From Methanolinea sp. (GTDB taxonomy: Archaea > Halobacteriota > Methanomicrobia > Methanomicrobiales > Methanospirillaceae), in the NCBI GenBank assembly GCA_013331225.1, contig DUGV01000006.1, forward strand, positions 1 to 5,001: DNA of 5,001 nt, given 5' to 3'. Position 1 is the stretch's first letter; every line of letters begins with the position of its first letter. The position numbers and the translations under genes were made by a program. The notes beneath the pieces were generated by a model, which saw only the letters and a program-made list of their open reading frames with translations, was not told the origin of the DNA and searched no databases. Positions 1 through 5,001 of the stretch are shown here, in pieces.

Positions 1-1077
1 GTTCAGGAGGTTGAGTTTCCGGTTTGCCATCAGGAGGGCTTTTTCAGCCTGCTTTTTATCGGTGATATCTTCGATAATGGCAATTGCTCCGGAATACCCT
101 CTGTCCTCGGAGAAGAGGGGGTGTGCAAGGAGTCGCACAAACAGATTTCTTCCTGAACCAGGCGATCGGTACTCCCCCTCGTAATGCGCGGGTTCACCCC
201 TTGGGATTTCCGTGAACGCGGCTCTAAACTCAGGATTTTGCAACTGGGTACGGACATCAAACCCGATAAGCGAGTCGGGGATCAACCCCAATATCTCCGC
301 ACACTTCTGGTTGGCCGCGACAATCTTTCCGTTCCTGTCAATCTGGACAATCCCGACAGGTGAACGGGTGAAGAGGAGCCGGTATCGCTCTTCGCTCTCC
401 TGTATGGCCCGCTGAGACGAGGTGAGCAATTCATGTTCTTTCTGGTTCCGTCCAATCACAACAATGAAAGAGAGGAGCAGGATTAGGACCAACCCGGTCC
501 CGAGAATGGGAGGGATTGCCGCACCTAAAAGGATCATAACCCAGTTATGCGCATCGACATCAAGCCCGAAGATTCCCATGAGCTCTCCTGTGTCGGGGTC
601 CTTTACCGGGATAAATGCAGTGATCCATGTTCCCCAGCGGTCAGTAGCAGGACCGGCAGTGGACTCATCAGCTGATGCGAATGCGATCCTGGTGGGAACC
701 GTAGCGTCCCAGTAGATCTGTCCCGGGGGGGAATAGTCTTCAGAATCGGGAGACTCGGAATCAACAAAAAAGAAGATCCCACCATCATCATTCATCCCCA
801 TGAGGTAAGCAAACCTCACCTGCGTATCAGCTGCTACCACCCCCTCCATCGTTTGCTTCAGGTGCGTGTATACCGGGGAGCCAAGGTCTGCCTCGGACCC
901 GGAAAGTGCTTCAATCTGGTCGGAAGTGATGGGATTCGCTGCAATCCTCGCTTTTATAAGGAGGTTGTTCCGCTGGATATGGTCCTCGTTCTGCACATTC
1001 CACACCGTCAGGAGAGCCCCGGCGATCAGGGCCAGGATGCATGCAACTTTCAACCACCAGCGGATATCGTGCGACAT
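1..1077 (-). CDS. Membrane PAS sensor histidine kinase, N-terminal part (runs off left edge)
   Basis: The frame is open from the ATG at 1077 to the window edge, giving 359 residues with no stop. Residues 8-26 form a membrane helix after a short basic start. Residues 27-180 are predicted extracytoplasmic and carry a sensor of the PDC/Cache-like kind, with RFAYLMG near 88, the motif GPATDRWGTWITAFIPV at 142-158 and DPDTGELMGIFGLDVDA just after. A second membrane helix lies at about 181-209. A PAS domain follows at about 226-343, beginning ESEERYRLLF and ending in the PAC-like IEDITDKKQAEKAL. The last visible residues (MANRKLNLLN) match the lead-in to a DHp helix, so a phospho-acceptor and ATPase region should lie beyond the edge; this is inference. 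By family, such proteins sense an external ligand and autophosphorylate on His. No clear Shine-Dalgarno precedes the start. The gene diverges from the small cysteine-rich gene at 1257, across a gap with inverted repeats. Confidence 0.88.
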   Translation of the reverse strand, partial: MSHDIRWWLKVACILALIAGALLTVWNVQNEDHIQRNNLLIKARIAANPITSDQIEALSGSEADLGSPVYTHLKQTMEGVVAADTQVRFAYLMGMNDDGGIFFFVDSESPDSEDYSPPGQIYWDATVPTRIAFASADESTAGPATDRWGTWITAFIPVKDPDTGELMGIFGLDVDAHNWVMILLGAAIPPILGTGLVLILLLSFIVVIGRNQKEHELLTSSQRAIQESEERYRLLFTRSPVGIVQIDRNGKIVAANQKCAEILGLIPDSLIGFDVRTQLQNPEFRAAFTEIPRGEPAHYEGEYRSPGSGRNLFVRLLAHPLFSEDRGYSGAIAIIEDITDKKQAEKALLMANRKLNLLN

Positions 1078-1101
1078 TGGGTATAACAGAGTGGATATGA
1101 C

Positions 1102-1127
1102 AGGGCACCTCTTAAGGCTGGTGCCTT
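1102..1127. repeat. Inverted repeat, GGCACC/GGTGCC arms, upstream of the left kinase gene
   Basis: Arms GGCACC (1104-1109) and GGTGCC (1120-1125) pair perfectly around a 10-base loop that itself contains the palindrome CTTAAG. One G-T and one A-T pair outside extend the stem to eight. It lies 25-50 bases upstream of the minus-strand start at 1077. It is not followed by a T-run on either strand beyond TTT, so a terminator is unlikely. It could be an operator or a leader hairpin; the sequence alone does not decide. Confidence 0.45.
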
Positions 1128-1158
1128 TCCGGTTTGCCCCTCAGATACGAACCGGAAA
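1126..1158. repeat. Perfect 9-bp inverted repeat, TTTCCGGTT/AACCGGAAA, in divergent promoter region
   Basis: TTTCCGGTT (1126-1134) is the exact reverse complement of AACCGGAAA (1150-1158), with a 15-base spacer. The dyad sits in the 179-bp gap between the divergent left kinase gene and the cysteine-rich gene, and it touches the neighbouring inverted repeat at 1102-1127. Perfect 9-base arms this close together are uncommon by chance. This form suits a dimeric helix-turn-helix regulator, or a 5' leader hairpin if kinase transcription starts upstream of 1158. Which of these applies is inference. Confidence 0.5.
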
Positions 1159-1218
1159 ATTAGGCAGAAGTTGCAATTCCGAGCCTGCGGGCAGATTCCC
1201 GGCATTCCCCGACATCTA

Positions 1219-1227
1219 CCTTTATTT
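1219..1227 (+). promoter_or_regulatory. Possible TATA box for the cysteine-rich gene
   Basis: CCTTTATTT resembles an archaeal TATA element and lies about 30-38 bases before the ATG at 1257. Transcription would then start only a few bases before the ATG, giving a very short leader. This would fit the lack of a clear Shine-Dalgarno there. The match is modest and no convincing BRE is seen, so this is a candidate only. Confidence 0.25.
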
Positions 1228-1256
1228 CGTTCTCCACAGATGCTACCCTGCAGGCA

Positions 1257-1448
1257 ATGAAGGATATCGCCCCGCTCGTTGAAAAAGGCATAGACCAGTA
1301 CAAAAAGAAGGTGCTGCGCATCTGTCTCGAATGCCCGCACTACCCCGACAACTGCCCGCCACGGCGCTGCCCCGTGTACCTTGGGGTAAAAATCCCCACC
1401 TGTTCCACGAGGAACACGCTTCTGAACATGATCAAGGGATACAAGTAG
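1257..1448 (+). CDS. Small cysteine-rich protein, putative metal or Fe-S binding (63 aa)
   Basis: This is an unrecognised 63-residue protein. A charged N-terminal helix (MKDIAPLVEKGIDQYKKKVL) leads into a compact cysteine cluster: C23, C26, C33, C38 and C49, spaced C-x2-C-x6-C-x4-C-x10-C, with H28 inside the cluster and several prolines (PHYPDNCPPRRCP). There is no signal peptide or membrane helix, so it is probably cytoplasmic. The spacing suits a zinc ribbon-like or Fe-S site, but no exact family motif is recognised and the function is unknown. The start is chosen because it is the first in-frame ATG and leaves a coherent helix before the first Cys. Five cysteines in 63 codons, together with a G/C-rich third position like that of the neighbouring genes, argue for a real gene. 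It is divergent from the left kinase and convergent with the kinase-GNAT gene, so it is probably transcribed alone. Confidence 0.65.
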   Translation: MKDIAPLVEKGIDQYKKKVLRICLECPHYPDNCPPRRCPVYLGVKIPTCSTRNTLLNMIKGYK

Positions 1449-1660
1449 GCTCATGTCAGCGATACAACTCTACTTGTCGTGCGTTTATTCCCCACAGTGG
1501 GTGAAAGAGATTCGGTTGTCCAGGGAACACTTTCAGCCAGGAGATGTACTGATAAGATCCATGTACTCCCGCCGGCTTCTCCCTCTCGCAAAACAGGCAG
1601 GAATTAAAGAGGGCCTGCAACGATCCAGGGGTAAGCTTTCTTCCTCATCTATTGCATAGG

Positions 1661-1676
1661 ATCTCTCTCACGGTGG
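1661..1676. repeat. 16-bp direct repeat, copy 1 (stop region of the kinase-GNAT gene)
   Basis: ATCTCTCTCACGGTGG occurs here and again, identical and in the same orientation, at 4225-4240. This copy covers the last two codons and the stop of the kinase-GNAT gene plus the seven bases beyond. Flanking bases differ on both sides of the two copies. The reason for the duplication is unknown; see the matching copy and findings. Confidence 0.4.
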
Positions 1677-3494
1677 CGGCTCCCGTTTCATGGGCTGGAC
1701 ATTTGCTCCTTCCAGCTGGCCGCCTGCAAAGGCAAACCGTTCCTTTATCGTCGGAGGGAGTTCGTCCTCACTGATGGTGACAAATCCGTATTTCCCGTAG
1801 AACCCGGTCAGGTTCAGGACCGAGTGCATGTAGAGAAGTTCGTTGCCGCAGGCCTCCACAAGTCCCTTCACAGTCACATTGGCATACCCATGGCCCCGGT
1901 GGGCAACGGGGGTGAATACCGCGTCCACCTCGAGCCCATCGGGATGCCGCCGGCACCTGGCAAGGGAGACTGCCCTCCCTTCTGCAAATGCAGCGAAAAT
2001 CCGGTCGGTCTTTGGATCGCCCTTTGTCTCGTGATAATCCACCCACAGTTCATTTGCAACCGGGAACTCGGCCGAGAGGAGTTCCCTTGTAAAGAACTCT
2101 CCACCCCAATCAGGGATACCCGGGGAAGGAACTGGGAACGGAGGCGCATCATCGGCTGCACCCTCGACTCGCCAGTTTCCATCCGGGATACGAATCACGA
2201 AGCGTGCACCCTTCCCCAATCTCCCGGTCTCTGAGATGGTCATCCCCGTCACGGAGAGGATCTGCCGGCAGATGAAGAGGCCGAGACCCGCGTGCCGGCC
2301 GGCGTCGTACTCGAATATCGTCTCTTTCTTCTCGTCTGGTATCCCCTGGCCGTCATCCTCGACGATCAGTTCAAGGGCGCCGGGTGTCTCGGCGTAGGAG
2401 ACGTTCAGATTTTTGGCCGTTGATCCGTGGCGGATGGCGTTTTCCACAAGATGGGACATGACGTCGAGGAAGAGAGGGTCTGCGTACACCTCGAGGCGTT
2501 CTGCCCAGAACCGTATCGAGAGATCCCCTCCGGCAGCAGAGGTGTCTGCCTGCCTGAGTGCCCCCTGGACCGGAATCCATTCCGGTGGCGACGCCCCGAG
2601 GTCCTGGTAGGTCTCGGTGAGGAAGATCTGGCGTGCGAGGGTCCAGGCCATCCCCCGGATCCTCTCAAGCAAACCGATTGCCCTTGTATCCTGGCACTTC
2701 GCCGACGCCTCGTCCACTGTCTCGATGATCTCGTTTACGGTCTGGTGGAGGTGATCAGAGGATATCCTGGCAAGGAGGGAGAGCTTCTCATTCGCGGTCT
2801 GGAGGGCTTCCTCGGCGTTCACCCTGCCAGTGATGTCCACCCCTGTGATGATGGCACGGTTGCCCGGGAGCGCTGCAATGGAGATGAGGACCTGCTGCTC
2901 GCTCCCATCGGGAGTCGTCACCACTGCCTGCTCCGCGTAGATCCTCCCTTCGCTCGACAGTCGCAAAAAGAGGGCATCCTCTACTTCCTTTGCAAGGAAA
3001 GTCGTCAGGGGAGACCCCTTCAGGTCCGATATATCCCTTCCCAGGAGATGGGCGGCGTTCCAGTTCACCTCTTCGACGACCCTTCTTCCATCCTTCTCCC
3101 GGACAAGGATACTCCCAGCCTCGGAGTGATCGAAGAGGCCTCGATACAGGTCCTCCTGCTCACGCAGCCTTCCCGAAAGCATGGCGATCAGCCATCCAAT
3201 GAAGATTATCACACATACCCTGATCAGCGCCTCGATGAGGAGGGGGCTATCCACCCCCCTGATCAGCAGGATGGTGAGGAGGTAGCCTCCCCCGATTCCC
3301 GCCGCGATCGCGACTCCCTGCTTTGGAAAACGGTAGGCTCCAATCACCACCGGGATGTAGAGGAGGTGAGGGAAGATGATGGTGATGCCGAAGATGAGGC
3401 CGGCGAGGTTGAGGAGAAGAGCGGCGGCAGTGGTGACGATGAGCGCCGCATTCCAGGCACCGTTTAGGCCAGTGAACTGGTCCGGAAGGTTCAT
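1668..3494 (-). CDS. Membrane sensor histidine kinase-like protein fused to a GNAT acetyltransferase domain (608 aa)
   Basis: Four membrane helices lie within about residues 15-107 (with the FPHLLYIP motif near 41), then a PAS domain at about 112-226. A DHp-like helical region spans about 232-305, ending TETYQDLG. An HATPase_c domain follows: N-box HLVENAIRHG (348-357), G1 DDGQGIP (380-386), GLGLFI (403-408) and GKGARF (427-432). A linker of about 30 residues rich in P, D and A leads to a GNAT domain at about 464-590. There the acetyl-CoA loop reads RGHGYA (533-538, the R/Q-x-x-G-x-G/A motif) and NLTGFYGKYGF (561-571) carries a candidate catalytic Tyr566. The H-box reads SSDHLHQ at 245-251 where related kinases have RHDxxNQ, so the usual His is Asp247 and a His follows at 248. 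The ATPase site looks intact. Output may be acetylation of a small molecule or protein; the substrate is unknown. GGGGGA, 8-13 bases before the ATG, is a weak ribosome site. The domain calls are firm; the function of the whole is inferred. Confidence 0.93.
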   Translation of the reverse strand: MNLPDQFTGLNGAWNAALIVTTAAALLLNLAGLIFGITIIFPHLLYIPVVIGAYRFPKQGVAIAAGIGGGYLLTILLIRGVDSPLLIEALIRVCVIIFIGWLIAMLSGRLREQEDLYRGLFDHSEAGSILVREKDGRRVVEEVNWNAAHLLGRDISDLKGSPLTTFLAKEVEDALFLRLSSEGRIYAEQAVVTTPDGSEQQVLISIAALPGNRAIITGVDITGRVNAEEALQTANEKLSLLARISSDHLHQTVNEIIETVDEASAKCQDTRAIGLLERIRGMAWTLARQIFLTETYQDLGASPPEWIPVQGALRQADTSAAGGDLSIRFWAERLEVYADPLFLDVMSHLVENAIRHGSTAKNLNVSYAETPGALELIVEDDGQGIPDEKKETIFEYDAGRHAGLGLFICRQILSVTGMTISETGRLGKGARFVIRIPDGNWRVEGAADDAPPFPVPSPGIPDWGGEFFTRELLSAEFPVANELWVDYHETKGDPKTDRIFAAFAEGRAVSLARCRRHPDGLEVDAVFTPVAHRGHGYANVTVKGLVEACGNELLYMHSVLNLTGFYGKYGFVTISEDELPPTIKERFAFAGGQLEGANVQPMKREPPP

Positions 3495-3553
3495 GTGCGA
3501 GTCCCCCGGCCTGCGTCTTCGTGCTCGATACGACTGTTCTCTTCACCCCATGC

Positions 3554-3593
3554 AAAAAAACCTCCCCAGTACCCGGCCCTACCCCGGAAACCC
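3554..3593 (-). promoter_or_regulatory. G-quadruplex motif followed by T7 in the leader of the kinase-GNAT gene
   Basis: On the minus (sense) strand, five G-tracts occur in 30 bases: GGG (3593-3591), GGGG (3585-3582), GGG (3579-3577), GGG (3574-3572) and GGGG (3567-3564), with loops of 5, 2, 2 and 4. AGG and then seven Ts (3560-3554) follow at once. The start codon is 59 bases further on. The pattern satisfies the standard G3+N1-7 quadruplex rule with one spare tract. A stable RNA fold next to a U-run in a leader could pause or end transcription, or hide the message. Nothing in the sequence proves it folds or is transcribed. Confidence 0.45.
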
Positions 3594-3696
3594 ATTCCTG
3601 CCATGGTAAAAGAGAGACGGGGGCGGGAGTATTTGTAGCTGTTCATTTTTCCTTTCGCACACAGGGAAAACAGAACAAGGCTCACCTGCGGATCCC

Positions 3697-3704
3697 AAAA
3701 AAAA
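3697..3704 (-). terminator. Oligo-T terminator after the DUF355 gene
   Basis: Eight consecutive Ts on the minus strand begin 24 bases after the TGA of the adenosine-specific kinase family gene. A second T-rich stretch (TTGTTCTGTTTTCCC on the sense strand) follows about 20 bases later. Archaeal RNA polymerase ends transcription at such T-runs without needing a hairpin, and none is obvious here. It suggests the downstream kinase-GNAT gene is mainly transcribed from its own promoter. Confidence 0.5.
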
Positions 3705-3728
3705 TGGCTGTCAGGACGCGGGAGGAAC

Positions 3729-4226
3729 TCATCCTCTCTTGTATCCGAACCTTCGGAGAAGATCGATTCTTTCCCGCGCGTTCTCGGAGGTCTCAACGCC
3801 CCTGGGCGATGAGCCGTCGATGACTCCCATGATCCCCCTCCCACGCGGGCTCTCCGCCACGATCACGTCCACAGAGTTTGCTGTGGCGCAGTATATTGTG
3901 CAGACCTCCTGTAGTGACTTGATTGCGTTCAGGACATTGATGGGATAGCAGTCCCGCATGCATATGATGAATGAATGCCCCGCCCCAATTGCCAGTGCAT
4001 TCTTCTCCGCCATGTCGCAGAGCTCTTCGTCGTTCCCGTCGCGTCGAACGAGGCAGTCTGCGGATGCCTCGCAGAACGCGATGCCGAACCTGGCACCGGG
4101 GACGGATCCCACCATTGCCTCGTACAGGTCCTCGACTGTCTTGATGAAATGGGAATGACCGAGGATGATGTTCACGTCTTCTGGCTTCTTAACCTCTAAT
4201 TGGACAAACGAGATACTTCCTGACAT
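3729..4226 (-). CDS. DUF355 / adenosine-specific kinase family protein (165 aa)
   Basis: This 165-residue protein closely fits the family called adenosine-specific kinase (DUF355, PF04008), which is widespread in archaea and usually about 160 residues long. Family-typical stretches are visible throughout: KPEDVNIILGHSHFIKTVEDLYEAM (15-38), FGIAFCEAS (47-55), GNDEEL (64-69), NALAIGAGHSFIICM (76-90), PINVLNAIKSLQEVCTIYCATANSVDVIVAE (95-125) and GRGIMGVIDGSSPRGVET (128-145), ending RRFGYKRG. Family members are soluble and structural work on the family points to nucleotide binding, but the reaction in vivo is not well established, so the name should be read with care. The frame stays open upstream to 4658, but similarity begins at MSGSI, and GTGAGAG just before this ATG can serve as a weak ribosome site, so 4226 is the start. 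It diverges from the Cache sensor gene at 4390. A T8 run after its stop suggests a single-gene transcript. Confidence 0.92.
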   Translation of the reverse strand: MSGSISFVQLEVKKPEDVNIILGHSHFIKTVEDLYEAMVGSVPGARFGIAFCEASADCLVRRDGNDEELCDMAEKNALAIGAGHSFIICMRDCYPINVLNAIKSLQEVCTIYCATANSVDVIVAESPRGRGIMGVIDGSSPRGVETSENARERIDLLRRFGYKRG

Positions 4227-4240
4227 CTCTCTCACGGTGG
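4225..4240. repeat. 16-bp direct repeat, copy 2 (ribosome-site region of the DUF355 gene)
   Basis: This is identical to 1661-1676. Here it covers the first two bases of the start codon and the 14 bases before it, on the minus strand reading CCACCGTGAGAGAGAT, so this copy would include the ribosome-binding region. The two copies bracket a 2.56-kb stretch that holds exactly the kinase-GNAT and DUF355 genes. Confidence 0.4.
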
Positions 4241-4380
4241 AGTGATGGGAATCCCTGGATGAAAAGTATTGCCGGCATTTCGCACTTCTTCTGACCCGGG
4301 CATACCGGATTGGAGCATTCTCGCGGAAAAGGGCGGGGCAGCTGTTCAAACCGTCTGGCTTATTCCCTCCCGGAACAGAC

Positions 4381-4387
4381 GTGATCC
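4381..4387 (+). promoter_or_regulatory. Shine-Dalgarno of the right-hand sensor gene
   Basis: GTGATCC, two bases before the ATG at 4390, is complementary to the conserved GGATCAC near the archaeal 16S rRNA 3' end. This pairing supports the chosen start. Confidence 0.55.
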
Positions 4388-4389
4388 TT

Positions 4390-5001
4390 ATGGCCGGCGA
4401 GGAAGAGGACAGGAGGCGGTTCCGGTTCTCAGTGAAGACCAAGATCCTCCTTGTATTCCTGGCCCTCTCTGTAAGCGGACTGCTTGTCACAGGTATCCTC
4501 GCATTTGTCCAGATCGGTGACGTGAGCCGGTATGCTGTGGAGAGCAGCAGCGCCCTTGGTGACCGGGCCGTCGAGGACAGCACTGCCGCCATGGAGCGGG
4601 ATGCACGGGGATCCCTGCTCCGGCTGGCACAGGACCAGGCATATATCAGCAACATCATCTTCGACCGCGTTTCAGGGGAGATCGAGATGCTGGTGCGTTA
4701 TGCCGGGGAGATCCAGGCAGATCCTTCCCGGGTGAGGCCCCGGCATTTCTACCTCCAGGACGAGGAGCCACAAGACCCCGCCTCGACCACCGTCCTCTTC
4801 CTCTCGCCGGGAGTCGAGAAGGATATCCCCGTCGAAGAGCGCAACGCCGCCGGGATGATGACCGATATCTTCATCCCACTCTTTGCATCCGATAAGAACC
4901 TTGCGGCAGTCTACGTGGGGACTGAGAGCGGAATGTCATTCATCTACCCATGGTTCACCGGGATGGATGCCACATTCGATCCCCGGCTGAGGGGATGGTT
5001 C
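4390..5001 (+). CDS. Membrane sensor with extracytoplasmic Cache domain, N-terminal part (runs off right edge)
   Basis: The frame is open from the ATG at 4390 to the window edge, giving 204 residues. A short charged cytoplasmic tail (MAGEEEDRRRFRF) precedes one membrane helix at about 18-41. A helical stretch follows (SALGDRAVEDSTAAMERDARGSLLRLAQDQAYISNIIFDRVSGEIEMLVRYAGEI, about 54-108), as seen at the start of double-Cache sensors. The last nine residues, FDPRLRGWF, match the Cache signature around yDPReRpWY, so the sensor core continues past the edge. Such N-termini in methanogens are joined to HAMP plus a SpoIIE/PP2C-type phosphatase, a histidine kinase or a chemotaxis-receptor output; the output here is not in the window and cannot be called. 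Conserved Cache residues suggest small-ligand sensing outside the cell (family knowledge). The start is supported by GTGATCC just upstream. It is divergent from the DUF355 gene across 163 bp with no strong TATA box. Confidence 0.85.
   Translation, partial: MAGEEEDRRRFRFSVKTKILLVFLALSVSGLLVTGILAFVQIGDVSRYAVESSSALGDRAVEDSTAAMERDARGSLLRLAQDQAYISNIIFDRVSGEIEMLVRYAGEIQADPSRVRPRHFYLQDEEPQDPASTTVLFLSPGVEKDIPVEERNAAGMMTDIFIPLFASDKNLAAVYVGTESGMSFIYPWFTGMDATFDPRLRGWF

Noticed and set aside
16..28. A 13-base sequence shared with 1126-1138 (TTTCCGGTTTGCC)
   Set aside because: The first copy is ordinary coding sequence in the left kinase gene and the downstream bases diverge. A 13-base match is not rare within 5 kb.
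1050..1454. A 134-codon minus-strand ORF covering the cysteine-rich gene and overlapping the start of the left kinase gene
   Set aside because: It overlaps the 5' end of a firmly supported gene in another frame and is antisense to the cysteine-rich protein. The product has no coherent domain.
1453..1659. A 68-codon plus-strand ORF starting four bases after the cysteine-rich gene
   Set aside because: The tight spacing is suggestive, but there is no good ribosome site, the codon use is less G/C-rich in third positions than in neighbouring genes, and the peptide has no recognisable domain and a low-complexity serine end. It is probably chance in the gap between convergent genes.
2427..3467. A 346-codon plus-strand ORF antisense to the kinase-GNAT gene
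   Set aside because: It is a mirror-frame artefact of a GC-rich coding strand. The opposite strand encodes clear PAS, DHp and HATPase_c domains, while this product has no recognisable domain.
4260..4375. Search for TATA boxes and operators in the gap between the DUF355 and Cache sensor genes
   Set aside because: Only weak AT-rich stretches (around 4264-4270 and CTTATT near 4359) and short palindromes such as CCCGGG are present; none is strong enough to call.
4227..4658. N-terminal extension of the DUF355 frame upstream of 4226
   Set aside because: The extra 144 residues are rich in S, R and T, do not match the family, and are antisense to the Cache sensor gene. The normal family length is reached from the ATG at 4226.

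Overview
The window looks like chromosomal DNA from a methanogenic euryarchaeon, most likely of the order Methanomicrobiales. This is inferred from three things: the style of the sensor proteins (four-helix membrane region with an FPHLLYIP motif, PAS domain, and a DHp segment ending near a YQDLG motif), an archaeal DUF355 / 'adenosine-specific kinase' gene, and oligo-T termination signals. No rRNA, tRNA, CRISPR array or insertion sequence is visible.

Layout. (1) Positions 1-1077, minus strand: the N-terminal 359 residues of a membrane sensor kinase, with an extracytoplasmic sensor flanked by two membrane helices, then PAS, then the very start of DHp. The rest lies off the left edge. (2) Positions 1078-1256: a divergent intergenic region with two abutting inverted repeats. 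(3) Positions 1257-1448, plus strand: a 63-residue cysteine-rich protein of unknown function. (4) Positions 1449-1667: the gap between convergent genes, with no convincing gene or structure. (5) Positions 1668-3494, minus strand: a complete 608-residue membrane sensor whose histidine-kinase core is fused to a C-terminal GNAT acetyltransferase domain. Its H-box is aberrant. (6) Positions 3495-3728: a leader region carrying a five-tract G-quadruplex motif followed directly by T7 (sense strand of the fusion gene). Further upstream, a T8 run probably terminates the preceding gene. (7) Positions 3729-4226, minus strand: a complete DUF355 / adenosine-specific kinase family gene. (8) Positions 4227-4389: a divergent intergenic region with no strong motif except a Shine-Dalgarno at its right end. 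(9) Positions 4390-5001, plus strand: the N-terminal 204 residues of a Cache-domain membrane sensor, cut by the right edge.

Three of the five genes are membrane sensors, so this is mainly a signalling neighbourhood. The genes do not form one obvious operon: two divergent gaps, one convergent gap and a 234-bp gap with T-runs separate them. The most unusual item is the kinase-GNAT fusion. Sensing may there be coupled directly to acetyl transfer instead of, or as well as, phosphotransfer. Its structured leader is the second item worth attention.
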